A stretch of 64,000 nt of DNA from NCBI GenBank assembly GCA_963721645.1, contig CAVRJK010000002.1, forward strand, positions 2,294,001 through 2,358,000, read 5' to 3'. Below are positions 30,412 to 39,168 of this stretch, one piece after another (the stretch's first letter is position 1; each line of letters starts with the position of its first letter). The translations under genes and the position numbers were made by a program. This DNA comes from JALZKA01 sp963721645. Its GTDB lineage: Bacteria; Actinomycetota; Thermoleophilia; Solirubrobacterales; 70-9. Below the pieces are notes generated by a model, which worked only from the letters and a program-made list of their open reading frames with translations, was not told the origin of the DNA and searched no databases.

Positions 30412-30519
30412 GTGTTCGCTCCTTACTTGTCTGATCGCGGAACCACCAGCTGATGCTGCGCGAGCGGCGGGCGGTCGCTGGCCGGATTGCCTTCGCGGGA
30501 ATCTGGCAGGCTCAGGGTC

Positions 30520-32256
30520 ATGACGACTGCCACCCTGCCCCCACGCCTGCTCAATCCAACGACCTATGACGCCGCCGAGTTCGATCCGGCAACCCGGCAG
30601 TTGCTCCGCGCGACGATCGACTGGTTCGAGGCGAAGGGCTCGGCCCAGATCGCCGAAGAGATTCGCAGGGACGAGTGGTATGGCGACTTCATCGACTTTC
30701 TCGCAAGCGAGCGGGCCTTTGCGATCCTGCTCACTCCCGAGCGCGACGGTGGCGGAGACCCCGACAAGCGCTGGGACACCTCCAGGAACGCCGCCTTCAA
30801 CGAGATCCTGGGCTTCTACGGCCTTCCGTACTGGTACGCGTGGCAGGTCACGATCCTCGGCCTCGGCCCCATCTGGCAGTCCGACAACGAGGCCGCGCGC
30901 CGGCGGGCGGCAGCGCTCTTGGAGGAAGGCTCGATCTTTGCCTTCGGCCTCTCAGAGCAGGATCACGGTGCGGACATCTATTCAACCGACATGGTCCTCG
31001 AGCCTGACGGGAACGGAGGCTTTTCGGCGACCGGCGGCAAGTACTACATCGGCAACGGCAACCTGGCGGGCATGGTCTCCGTCTTCGGGAGACGGGCCGA
31101 CATGGAGGGTCCCGAGGCATACGTCTTCTTCGCCGCGGATTCGGGCCACTCGGCCTACAAGCTGCAAAAGAACGTCGTATACGGGCAGATGTACGTGAGC
31201 GCGTTCGATCTCGAGAGCTACCCGGTGCGGTCCGAGGACGTCCTCCACACCGGACCCGCAGCGTTCGAGGCGGCGCTCAACACGATCAACGTCGGCAAGT
31301 TCAACCTCGGCTTCTGCGCAATCGGAATGGCCGAGCATTGCTTTTACGAGACGATCACGCAGGCGGAGGGCCGGGTGCTCTTCGGCAAGCGCGTGACCGA
31401 GTTCGGGCAGGTTCGCCGGATCCTCTCGGAGGCCTACGCCCGCCTGCTTGCCACCAAGCTCTACAGCTCCCGGGCGGTCGATTACGTCCGCAACGCTTCG
31501 CTCGAAGACCGGCGCTACCTCCTCTTCACCCCGATCAACAAGATGCAGGTGACCATGGAGGGAGAGCGGATCGTGAGCCTCCTCGGCGAGGTCATTTCGG
31601 CGAAGGGCTTTGAACGCGACTCGTACTTCGAGAGTGCGAAGAACATCATCGGCGGTCTGCCGAAGCTTGAAGGCACGGTGCATGTGAACCTTGCGCTCGC
31701 GCTGAAGTTTCTGCCCGGCTACCTGTTCGGGACCACGGAATTCGATTCCGTGCCGGAGACACGTGGTGGTGGCGATGATGCCTTTCTCTTTCGCCAGGGT
31801 CCTACCCGCGGGCTTTCCAAGATCGCATTCGGCAACTGGCGGGCCGCGTTCGAGAACTTCAGCGAGGTGCCCAACGTCGCCTTGTTTCTGGAGCAGGCCG
31901 AACGGCTGGTCGCCATGGTCTCCGAAGCTCCGCTGACGCCGGACCAGATGAGCAACGACCTCGACTTCCAGCAGGCGCTGGCGCAGGTGTTCACCCTGAT
32001 CCCCTACGGGCAGCTGATCCTCGAGGAGGCCGCAGCGCGGGAGACGACTGAGGACGTCGTGGACGTCGTGTTCGAGTGGCTCGTACGGGACTTCTCGAGG
32101 CTTGCGCTTGATCTCCACGGCAAGGCCTCCTCAACGCCCGAGCAGCAGGAGTGGGTGCTGGCGAGCATCCGAAAGCCCGTGATCGACCCCGAGCGCGAAG
32201 AGCGGATCTACGCCGAGGTTCGCGCGCTGGCCGGCACGTACGTGTCGAGCCGGTAA
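30520..32256 (+). CDS. Acyl-CoA dehydrogenase family protein, long form
   Basis: A 578-residue flavoprotein, longer than the usual ~390. F-A-F-G-L-S-E-Q-D-H-G-A-D-I-Y and A-T-G-G-K-Y-Y-I-G-N-G are the FAD-binding beta-domain blocks. F-N-L-G-F-C-A-I-G-M-A-E-H-C-F opens the C-terminal helical domain, with R-V-L-F-G-K-R-V-T-E-F-G-Q-V following. It would oxidise an acyl-CoA to the 2-enoyl-CoA at the start of beta-oxidation. Extra helical residues at the C-terminus recall acyl-CoA oxidase-like and FadE-type long forms. The ATG at 30520 gives the N-terminus T-T-A-T-L-P-P-R-L. The neighbouring enoyl-CoA isomerase supports a lipid role. Confidence 0.88.
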   Translation: MTTATLPPRLLNPTTYDAAEFDPATRQLLRATIDWFEAKGSAQIAEEIRRDEWYGDFIDFLASERAFAILLTPERDGGGDPDKRWDTSRNAAFNEILGFYGLPYWYAWQVTILGLGPIWQSDNEAARRRAAALLEEGSIFAFGLSEQDHGADIYSTDMVLEPDGNGGFSATGGKYYIGNGNLAGMVSVFGRRADMEGPEAYVFFAADSGHSAYKLQKNVVYGQMYVSAFDLESYPVRSEDVLHTGPAAFEAALNTINVGKFNLGFCAIGMAEHCFYETITQAEGRVLFGKRVTEFGQVRRILSEAYARLLATKLYSSRAVDYVRNASLEDRRYLLFTPINKMQVTMEGERIVSLLGEVISAKGFERDSYFESAKNIIGGLPKLEGTVHVNLALALKFLPGYLFGTTEFDSVPETRGGGDDAFLFRQGPTRGLSKIAFGNWRAAFENFSEVPNVALFLEQAERLVAMVSEAPLTPDQMSNDLDFQQALAQVFTLIPYGQLILEEAAARETTEDVVDVVFEWLVRDFSRLALDLHGKASSTPEQQEWVLASIRKPVIDPEREERIYAEVRALAGTYVSSR

Positions 32257-32285
32257 GCCTCTCGACGGCCGATACAGTCGCCCGC

Positions 32286-33527
32286 ATGCTCCGCGAGCGC
32301 CCGCGCTTCCCCCGCGTTCTGCGCAGGAGCGCACTCGCTTTCATCGCTGCTCAAGGCGCCGCCGTGGCAGGCCTAACCGCCGTCGACTCCTGGCGCAAGC
32401 GTGTTCGCCCAAAACAGGCGCGGTTCCCACGATCCGCGCCCGCCGAGCTGCCCGTGGGCGAGTCGGCCGTGACCGTGTACGCCTACGGGAGCGATCTCTA
32501 CGCAGACATGCTCGCGGCGATCGAGTCCGCCCGCAACCGCGTGCTTTTCGAGTCGTTCATCGTGAAAGACGACGAGGTGGGTCGCGAGTTCAAGCGTGCG
32601 CTGATCGCGGCTGCCGAGCGCGGCGTCGACGTATTCGTCGCATACGACGGCTTTGCAAACCTGGTCGTGCCACGGTCGTTCTTCCGGTTCCCGCCGCCCG
32701 TCGAGGTGCTCCGCTATCCGGCATTGCGCCCGGGAATGCTGCTCTTGGACGTTCGCAAGTCCGGCCGCGACCACCGCAAGCTGTTGATCGTTGACGGAGA
32801 GATCGGGTTCGTCGGCGGCTACAACGTCGGCAGCGCCTACGCAACACAGTGGCGCGACACGCATCTTCGGGTCACCGGACCGTCCGCATGGGACCTGGAG
32901 AACGCTTTCGCTGACTTCTGGAACGAGCACTGCGCCGAGGGTCAGGCAAGACTCCCGGAGGTCGGGTCCAAGAACTGGGAGCCCAGCCTTCGAGTCCACC
33001 GCAACGTCCCGTCGCAGCTGATCTATCCAATCCGCGGGATCTACCTCGAGGCGATCGACCGCGCTCGCGAGCGCATTTCCATCACCCAGCCCTACTTCAT
33101 TCCGGACCGCGAGCTGATCCAAGCTCTGGTCACCGCTGCCCGTCGCGGAGTCGACGTCAGAGTGCTCGTGCCGGCGAGCTCCAACCACGTCGTCTGCGAC
33201 TGGCTTTCGCGAGGCCTCTACGACCGGCTTCTGGATGGCGGGGTCGGCTTGTGGCTCTACCGAGACGCGATGGTCCACGCCAAGACGATGACGATCGACG
33301 GCCGCTGGAGCACGGTAGGCACGGCGAACATCGACCGGCTGAGCCTGACCGGAAACTACGAGGTGAACGTCGAGATCTTCGACCGCGGGTTGGCGGAGCA
33401 CCTGGACGCTGTGTTCGCGACGGATCTGACCAACGCGACACAGCTGACCCTCCTCGACTGGCGTCGTCGCGGTGCGACCGCAAAGGCTGTCGAGTCGCTG
33501 CTGGCACCTCTTCGCCCACTCTTGTGA
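32286..33527 (+). CDS. Phospholipase D family protein (cardiolipin-synthase-like)
   Basis: A 413-residue enzyme with two catalytic HKD motifs: G-R-D-H-R-K-L-L-I-V-D-G-E-I-G-F-V-G-G-Y-N (His near 166) and V-H-A-K-T-M-T-I-D-G-R-W-S-T-V-G-T-A-N-I-D (His near 334). A single N-terminal hydrophobic segment follows a basic start, suggesting membrane association. F-E-S-F-I-V-K-D-D-E-V-G and I-T-Q-P-Y-F-I-P-D are further cardiolipin-synthase hallmarks. It likely transfers phosphatidyl groups to make cardiolipin. GATACA at 32271-32276, 9 nt before the ATG, suggests leaderless transcription from inside the end of the acyl-CoA dehydrogenase region. Confidence 0.9.
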   Translation: MLRERPRFPRVLRRSALAFIAAQGAAVAGLTAVDSWRKRVRPKQARFPRSAPAELPVGESAVTVYAYGSDLYADMLAAIESARNRVLFESFIVKDDEVGREFKRALIAAAERGVDVFVAYDGFANLVVPRSFFRFPPPVEVLRYPALRPGMLLLDVRKSGRDHRKLLIVDGEIGFVGGYNVGSAYATQWRDTHLRVTGPSAWDLENAFADFWNEHCAEGQARLPEVGSKNWEPSLRVHRNVPSQLIYPIRGIYLEAIDRARERISITQPYFIPDRELIQALVTAARRGVDVRVLVPASSNHVVCDWLSRGLYDRLLDGGVGLWLYRDAMVHAKTMTIDGRWSTVGTANIDRLSLTGNYEVNVEIFDRGLAEHLDAVFATDLTNATQLTLLDWRRRGATAKAVESLLAPLRPLL

Positions 33528-33528
33528 C

Positions 33529-33559
33529 CGGGGTTTGAATCCGCGCGAATCAAACCCCG
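33529..33559. terminator. Bidirectional terminator-like hairpin
   Basis: CGGGGTTTGA at 33529-33538 and TCAAACCCCG at 33550-33559 form a perfect 10-bp stem around an 11-nt loop. It sits exactly between two convergent genes, ending 1 nt before the stop of the minus-strand peptidase gene. There is no long T-run. Confidence 0.6.
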
Positions 33560-33560
33560 A

Positions 33561-34463
33561 CTAAGGTCCCGAGAGCCGCGTGAGCCCAAGGAGTGAAACC
33601 TCGCCCAAGCGGTCGATCGACTCGCTGCACACGTGGGCGAGACTGTCCTTCGGCGTGTGCCAGTAGGCGCCTGGGCGTGGGCCCGGCCCGTACTGAAAGT
33701 CGATCAGATCCACGGCCGGGATGCCGGCCCTGATGAACGGGGTGTGATCATCGAGAATCGGAGCGGTTTCACCTCCGAACACCGGGCGGTCGGGCACACC
33801 TACGTCCGCCTCGGCATCGGCGAATGCCGCATAGAGAGCCGGATCGGAGTGGCCCTCGCGCGGGATCTGCAGATCGCAGTCACCGACCATGTCGAAGAGG
33901 ATCATCGCCTCGACCGAGGAGAGCGGCGGTGTCTTGTTACTGCCGCGCTTCAGCTTGCGCACGTAGTGGCGTGAACCCCGAGCTCCGTCGCGCTGGAATG
34001 ACTTGCTGCCTCGCGGCTCCTCCGCGTCGAAGAAGACGAGCTCGATCGACGCTCCTGGCAGCGGTCGCGGCAGCGAGCGGGCGAGCTCAAGCAAAACGGC
34101 GACTCCCGAGGCACCGTCGTTCGCCCCCTGGAATCGGGGAACCCCGCTCTTCGTGTCGTAGTGGGCGCCAACGATGATGGTGCGGTCAGAGTCGGCTCCC
34201 CGCAGGGTCGCGTGGACGTTGCGATGCCGACGCTGCATCCCGATCGAACGGGCCCCCGCTTTGTCCAGCCGCGAGACGATGAGCCTCGCCGTCTGCTTTG
34301 CGGCCGTGGAACCTGCCGGCCGAGGGCCGAGGGCTACCTGTCTGCGCAGGTCGTTGAAGGCGCGATCCCCGTCGAAGGATCCCTTCGCGCCGTACGCCGT
34401 GGACGAGATCCCTGCGACGATCGACGCGGCCACTGCGGCCACTCTCCAGCTTCGCCGCACCAC
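33561..34463 (-). CDS. Secreted M28-family metallopeptidase
   Basis: A 300-residue exported enzyme with a signal peptide (R-R-S-W-R-V-A-A-V-A-A-S-I-V-A-G, ending A-Y-G-A). The two-zinc M28 ligands can be placed: V-G-A-H-Y-D-T-K (His), G-A-N-D-G-A-S-G (bridging Asp), F-D-A-E-E-P-R-G-S (base and ligand Glu), M-V-G-D-C-D (Asp) and Y-W-H-T-P-K-D (His). The family contains aminopeptidases and glutaminyl cyclases; the short single-domain form with this spacing fits the glutaminyl-cyclase-like branch too. Acts outside the membrane. Confidence 0.9.
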   Translation of the reverse strand: MVRRSWRVAAVAASIVAGISSTAYGAKGSFDGDRAFNDLRRQVALGPRPAGSTAAKQTARLIVSRLDKAGARSIGMQRRHRNVHATLRGADSDRTIIVGAHYDTKSGVPRFQGANDGASGVAVLLELARSLPRPLPGASIELVFFDAEEPRGSKSFQRDGARGSRHYVRKLKRGSNKTPPLSSVEAMILFDMVGDCDLQIPREGHSDPALYAAFADAEADVGVPDRPVFGGETAPILDDHTPFIRAGIPAVDLIDFQYGPGPRPGAYWHTPKDSLAHVCSESIDRLGEVSLLGLTRLSGP

Positions 34464-34485
34464 GTTTGGCGAGTTTCGGTGAACC

Positions 34486-35385
34486 TCAGAAACCCGGGTT
34501 TCGATTCGCGGGGGCCACGAAAGTAGCGCTGAAGTACGGCGAGTTGCCCTGGCTGCCGCTCTGCGACAGGATGTCGAGCGTGAAGGGCCCTTGTCCCGCC
34601 TTGAAAGCGGTGTGTAGCACCACGGCGCTCACGCACTCGTCTGTCTTCAGCGCCTGCGAGGTGGCGAGCGTTTGGGCGACCACGCCATTTACCGAGCCGT
34701 TCTCGGTGTCGTAGGCGAGCACCTCCCCGTTGTCGCGCCGCAAGAAGAGCCCCCTGACGCCGAATTCATTTTGTTCCCAGACGACCGTGACGATGATCCG
34801 GTAGACCCCGTTGGTCGGCGCACAGAGCTCGGTGCCGTTGCCGCTGACCATGGCACCCTGGTCGATCGTTTCCTGGTTGAAGGGGATCTTGGTCTCTTGC
34901 GCAAACGAGATCGGGGTACCGACGGTCCTTGTCACGGCCCCGACGGGCGTGCCTTGCGACAGCTGGCCCGTGCCAACGCCGCTCTTCGTGATCTTCGACT
35001 GCGTCGCCACCGACGAGTCGAACGCATTCTGGTCCCCACTTGACGTGTCGATGCCGTTTTTGGCCAGGCTCTGACTCGAGAAACTCGTGTCGTTATCGAA
35101 CAGACTCGATATCGCCCCGGAGCTGCTTATTGCCTTACTCTGCTCGAGCCCGCTCTGCCTCGTCAAGGACCGCGGTTGCGGCAGGGGCTTGCCGAGCAGG
35201 GCGTCACTGCCGACGGCGCCCATCGCGACATCCTTGGTTTTCACCTGCCCGTTCTTGATGTCGTTGGAGAAGACCGTGTTCTTCCCCTTGAGGGCACTGG
35301 CAGTTCCGGTGATCGAGACGAACAGCGCGACGAAAGCGAGAACGAGCTCCGCCGAGGGCCGGAAGCGACGTGGCTGGGTGCTCAT
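34486..35385 (-). CDS. Secreted stalk-and-head protein, second of a pair
   Basis: A 299-residue exported protein. P-S-A-E-L-V-L-A-F-V-A-L-F-V-S-I-T-G-T-A-S-A is the signal segment and L-K-G-K-N-T-V-F-S-N-D-I-K-N-G-Q-V-K-T the linker. It continues with a Ser/Gln-rich region of ~110 residues with repeated small-residue spacing. The C-terminal ~120 residues (N-G-V-Y-R-I-I-V-T-V-V-W-E-Q-N, V-R-G-L-F-L-R-R-D-N-G) look like a compact beta head related to that of the upstream gene. The start chosen (M-S-T-Q-P-R-R) lies 4 nt after the upstream stop. The pair is probably one operon; the outer domain may bind a ligand or surface. Confidence 0.82.
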   Translation of the reverse strand: MSTQPRRFRPSAELVLAFVALFVSITGTASALKGKNTVFSNDIKNGQVKTKDVAMGAVGSDALLGKPLPQPRSLTRQSGLEQSKAISSSGAISSLFDNDTSFSSQSLAKNGIDTSSGDQNAFDSSVATQSKITKSGVGTGQLSQGTPVGAVTRTVGTPISFAQETKIPFNQETIDQGAMVSGNGTELCAPTNGVYRIIVTVVWEQNEFGVRGLFLRRDNGEVLAYDTENGSVNGVVAQTLATSQALKTDECVSAVVLHTAFKAGQGPFTLDILSQSGSQGNSPYFSATFVAPANRNPGF

Positions 35386-35389
35386 CGGT

Positions 35390-36178
35390 TCAGCTGCCTG
35401 GGACGGCATAGACCATCGAGAAGTTGGGCGTCACCCCGGTGGAACCGGTGCCACTCTTGACGGCGAGTGGGCTCGGCGTCGGCGGCCCCCCGGTCATGCT
35501 GAACTGAGCCACGACGACCTGAATGCAGTCGCCGTCCTCCAGCGCCACGGTGGCCGAGACATTCTGCACTGTCTGGGATCCACCATCGCTGAGCGCGTCC
35601 GTCGCGTCCTGAGCCAGGACGTTGGCTCCTTTGACCAGGAAGACCTGGCGAAAGCCGTTGTTCCTGGCGGCCCACGCGACGTTGGCTGAGATGTCATATA
35701 CCCCGTCAACGGGTGGCGTCAGGCAGCTGTTCGGCGAGGCGGAGTGGACCGACGCGGTGTCGAACACCTCGGTGTCGAACGCGAGCGTGGTCGCCGGCCC
35801 TGCCGAGATCGACTGGTCGGCCGAATGCGTGACCGAGGCGGCCGGAGTGGCGGGATCGACCTGATCGGGACCGATCGCGCCGTCGGCGATCTCACGGCTG
35901 CCGATCGCCTCGGGGGCGATCTTCTCCGAGGTGATGGCGCTCGGAGCGATCACGTCCGAGGTGATGATCCCAGGGGCGAAGTGGCGGTTGAGGATCGCGC
36001 CGTCGGCGATCTTGTCGCCAGCGACCGCGTTGTCGGCGAGATCCTTGGTCTTGACCTGTCCGTTCTTGATGTCGTCGGAGAAGACGGTGTTCTTCCCCTT
36101 GAGCGCGGTCGCGGTTCCGCCCAGCGCGATAAACAGGGCCAACACAGAAATCACCATTGCAGGCGTCGGTCGCTTCAT
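35390..36178 (-). CDS. Secreted stalk-and-head protein, first of a pair
   Basis: A 262-residue exported protein with AAGGGGA before the ATG. The signal segment M-V-I-S-V-L-A-L-F-I-A-L-G-G-T-A-T-A is followed by L-K-G-K-N-T-V-F-S-D-D-I-K-N-G-Q-V-K-T, the same linker as its neighbour. Next come about eight ~10-residue units (D-K-I-A-D-G-A-I-L-N, then D-V-I-A-P-S-A-I-T-S, E-K-I-A-P-E-A-I-G-S, R-E-I-A-D-G-A-I-G-P), a regular stalk with Ile every five residues. The C-terminal ~130 residues form a beta head with V-Y-D-I-S-A-N-V-A-W and F-R-Q-V-F-L-V-K-G-A. The organisation recalls trimeric fibre proteins. Role unknown. Confidence 0.82.
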   Translation of the reverse strand: MKRPTPAMVISVLALFIALGGTATALKGKNTVFSDDIKNGQVKTKDLADNAVAGDKIADGAILNRHFAPGIITSDVIAPSAITSEKIAPEAIGSREIADGAIGPDQVDPATPAASVTHSADQSISAGPATTLAFDTEVFDTASVHSASPNSCLTPPVDGVYDISANVAWAARNNGFRQVFLVKGANVLAQDATDALSDGGSQTVQNVSATVALEDGDCIQVVVAQFSMTGGPPTPSPLAVKSGTGSTGVTPNFSMVYAVPGS

Positions 36179-36368
36179 CCGATATCCCCTTCCCGGAACC
36201 CACTGAACGAGCAGGTACTTTTTCTCGGCCTTTCTTACCCCCAGCCGCTAGCTCTTCACACTACGACTTCTCAGCGAGAAGATCAACTCGAAGGTCCCCG
36301 GCTCCGCGACAGACCTTCGGAACGCCCGGGACCGCTCCAAAGCTCCACGACGGAATACCTTCCCGGCG

Positions 36369-37821
36369 ATGAGAACCGAAAGTCGCGACCCGCGCGTCGT
36401 AATCGTCGGCGCCGGCATGTCCGGCATCGCGATGGGTGTGGCCCTTGAAGAAGGCGGGCTTCGAGAACTTCGAGATGCTCGAGAAGGGCTCAGACGTTGG
36501 CGGTACCTGGTACTGGAACCACTACCCGGGCCTTTCCTGCGATGTGCCCTCGCAGCTCTACCAGTACTCGTTTCACCTAAAGCCCGATTGGAAGCGCGTC
36601 TTTGCCACGCAGGACGAGATCCTCGCCTACCACCGCGAGGTCGTCGACCGCTTCGGCCTTCGGCCCCACGTTCGTCTCGACACCGAGGTGACCCGGGCGC
36701 GCTGGGCGGGTCAGGAGTGGGAGGTCGAGGCCGGCGGCAAGACGCAGGCTGCCGATTTCGTCGTCATGGCCACAGGTGTCCTCCACCACCCGAACGTGCC
36801 CGACATCCCCGGCCTTGAGGCCTTCGAAGGGACGACGCTCCACAGCGCGCGCTGGGACGACGATGCCGACTACAAGGGCAAGCGCGTCGCGGTGATCGGC
36901 ACGGGCTCAACCGGGGTCCAGATCGTCTCGGCGATGCAGAAGGCCGCCGATCAGGTCACGCTCTTTACCCGCAGCCCCCAGTGGGTCCTGTGGGGGCCGA
37001 CCGAGATGCGCCAGCCCGCGCTCGTCTCAAAGGCATTGCGTCGCGTCCCCCGTCTCAACCGCCTCCTGTTCGAGGCGTTCCTCCAGGCGTCGTGGATCTT
37101 CACCGACATCGTCACGCGCCCCTCGTGGCGCCGGCGCCTTCTTCAGGCCACCGCCAGGTGGCGGCTGAGGGGAATCCGCGACGGGGAGCTCCGGGCGCGA
37201 ATCACCCCGACGTACGAACCCCTCTGCAAGCGCCAGGTCGTCTCCGGCTCCTTCGTCCGCGCGATCCAGCAACCCAACGTCGAGGTCGTGACCGAGGCGA
37301 TCGACCACGTGAGCGCGGGCGGCATCGTCACGGCCGACGCCAAGGTGCGTGAGTTCGACATCATCGCGCTTGCGACGGGATTCAAAGCCCACAGCTACAT
37401 GCGCCCGATGGACCTGGTCGGCCGCGACGGCATCACGATCGACGAGGCATGGAACGAGGGTCCGCGTGCCTATCGGATGACCGCCATTTACGGATTTCCC
37501 AACCTGTTCTCGATCCTGGGCCCCAATTCGCCTGTCGGCTCTTTGCCTCTGCACCACGCTGCCGAGCTGTCCTCGTCTTACATCCTGCGCTGGATCGAGC
37601 GATTCGCGGCGGGCGAGTTCGACTCGGTGGAGGTGACCGAAGAGGCAACTGCGGAGTTCAACTCGCAGGTCGCCACCGCCCTCGGCCCGACGGTGTGGAA
37701 CACCGGCTGCAACTCGTGGTACCAGCGCGAGGACGGGACCATCGACCTCTGGCCGTTCAACCGGGCCACGATGAAACGGATGCTCAGCGAGCCGGAAGAC
37801 GCGCACTTTCACGTGAACTAG
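36369..37821 (+). pseudogene. Flavin-containing (Baeyer-Villiger-type) monooxygenase gene with a frameshift
   Basis: The ATG at 36369 begins D-P-R-V-V-I-V-G-A-G-M-S-G-I-A-M-G-V-A-L, the FAD-binding G-x-G-x-x-G strand. After the CTT codon ending near 36446 one extra G shifts the frame. The second frame continues K-K-A-G-F-E-N-F-E-M-L-E-K-G-S-D-V-G-G-T-W and W-N-H-Y-P-G-L-S-C-D, then the NADPH site V-A-V-I-G-T-G-S-T-G-V-Q and A-L-A-T-G-F-K-A. Everything else of the ~480-residue enzyme is intact. A recent mutation, slippage or a sequencing error are the options. The 3' end overlaps the convergent glycosyltransferase gene by 4 nt. Confidence 0.82.
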
Positions 37822-38888
37822 TCCGCGAGCTCCCGCGGACGAAGGAGGCCGAGCGCATCGTCAAGCTGGCAGGCGGCAAACGCTCGGTCGCACTCGTCCA
37901 CGACGAACCCCATCACGAGCGTGCTGTCCGCGATGGTGATTCCGGCTGGAGCCTCTGAAGACCGATCCGAGAAACGAAACCAGGGTGACGCCTCGGCGGC
38001 GGCATCCGCGCTCCGCTTGACAAGGCGGCATCCACGCGGGGATGTGCCCTCGAGACTCAGCGATGCGCCGTCGGACAGGGTCACCGCTCCCAGCGACAGA
38101 CCCTGGATCGTGGCGGTCGTGTACGCCGCCTCCACGAGGTCCTCCAGAAGCGGCGACCGGTAGGCGCCGGGAAGGTTCGCGAGCGGCGAGATGGGCGGCT
38201 CGGGCTCCGCGTCCGCGTAGTCCGAGTAGGGCCATGCCGACTGCATCTGGACGTGGACTGAAACCTCGTGCGCGGGCCTGACGACGGAGTCGATGCTCTC
38301 CTGGAGCATCAGGGGCGGGTAAGCCGCGTAGCCCTCCGCAGGGAAGGTGATCTGTTCCTCCACGCAGTCCGAGAACTCCTCGACCGGCACGTCACCGAGC
38401 GCATCCACTCGCTCACGCGCGTATTCATGCGTGACCCAGTATCCGTGAGCACCCCAGGACTGCCAGGGAATAACCGGCACCAGATTCTCCAGCTCGCTGA
38501 CCCGGCCCGACCAGACAAGTCCCTCCGGCCAACCGTGGACCATGAAGCCGAGCAGGAGCAATCCGGAGTCCTCGGGGAGGTTCGCCAGCACAGCCTCGAA
38601 ACGCGTGGCGAAATCGTTGTGGATGAGCACGTCGTCTTCGCAGATGATCGCTCCGCCCTCGGACTCGGGGACCTCGTCGAGGATTCGGCGCATGCACTCG
38701 ATGTGGGACGTCGCCGCATAGCGCCCCGCCATCGCCTTCCATTCATCGCTGTCGTCGCGCGGCCACGGCGTCTCGAAGGCCTCCACGAACACGGCCCGGT
38801 CCAATCCGTGATGGCGGAAGCGCCGCTCCATCCGCTCACGACGGCCGACGGAGGACGGCACATGTACGCAGTAGACGGCCGGATTCAC
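37818..38888 (-). CDS. Glycosyltransferase family 25-like protein
   Basis: A 356-residue protein. V-Y-C-V-H-V-P-S-S-V-G-R-R-E-R-M-E-R is the typical GT25 start (I-x-L-x-R-x-x-x-R-x-x-x), S-H-I-E-C-M-R-R-I the following helix, and G-G-A-I-I-C-E-D-D-V-L-I the E-D-D metal/sugar-binding motif near residue 80. G-A-H-G-Y-W-V-T-H-E-Y-A is the later acceptor-side block. Family members add sugars to lipooligosaccharide or collagen. The C-terminal ~130 residues are not part of the core and unassigned. TACGGT 8 nt before the GTG start suggests leaderless transcription. Confidence 0.75.
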   Translation of the reverse strand: MNPAVYCVHVPSSVGRRERMERRFRHHGLDRAVFVEAFETPWPRDDSDEWKAMAGRYAATSHIECMRRILDEVPESEGGAIICEDDVLIHNDFATRFEAVLANLPEDSGLLLLGFMVHGWPEGLVWSGRVSELENLVPVIPWQSWGAHGYWVTHEYARERVDALGDVPVEEFSDCVEEQITFPAEGYAAYPPLMLQESIDSVVRPAHEVSVHVQMQSAWPYSDYADAEPEPPISPLANLPGAYRSPLLEDLVEAAYTTATIQGLSLGAVTLSDGASLSLEGTSPRGCRLVKRSADAAAEASPWFRFSDRSSEAPAGITIADSTLVMGFVVDECDRAFAACQLDDALGLLRPRELAD

Positions 38889-38946
38889 GAGTTAGCACCG
38901 TATGGCCTCGGGTACCCGGATGGAACCCAACCGAGAGGAGAAGCCG

Positions 38947-39144
38947 ATGGAAGGCTCAGAAGTATCCGAAGACGGCGAGACCCAGGACCCCGGGCTGGCC
39001 GAGGCGCCCACAGGAGCGCCAGTGCCCGAGACTGACGATCAGCCGGCCGGTGCGCCGGAGACCGAGGGCGAGGACGTCGAGCCCGAGGGCGGCGGCGCGA
39101 CCGACACCGAGGGCACGCCTGAGACGAGTGGAACCTCTGCGTAG
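38947..39144 (+). CDS. Small acidic, probably disordered protein
   Basis: A 65-residue protein with GAGAGGAG upstream of the ATG at 38947. Composition is dominated by Glu, Gly, Thr, Pro and Asp (V-S-E-D-G-E-T-Q-D-P-G-L-A, then E-T-E-G-E-D-V-E-P-E-G-G-G). There is no hydrophobic segment, no Cys and almost no basic residue. It is probably an intrinsically disordered solute-like or chaperone-type peptide. Clean start site and biased coding support it being real, but a false positive is possible. Confidence 0.5.
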   Translation: MEGSEVSEDGETQDPGLAEAPTGAPVPETDDQPAGAPETEGEDVEPEGGGATDTEGTPETSGTSA

Positions 39145-39168
39145 GGAGCGTGGAGGTCCGGGGCGCGC

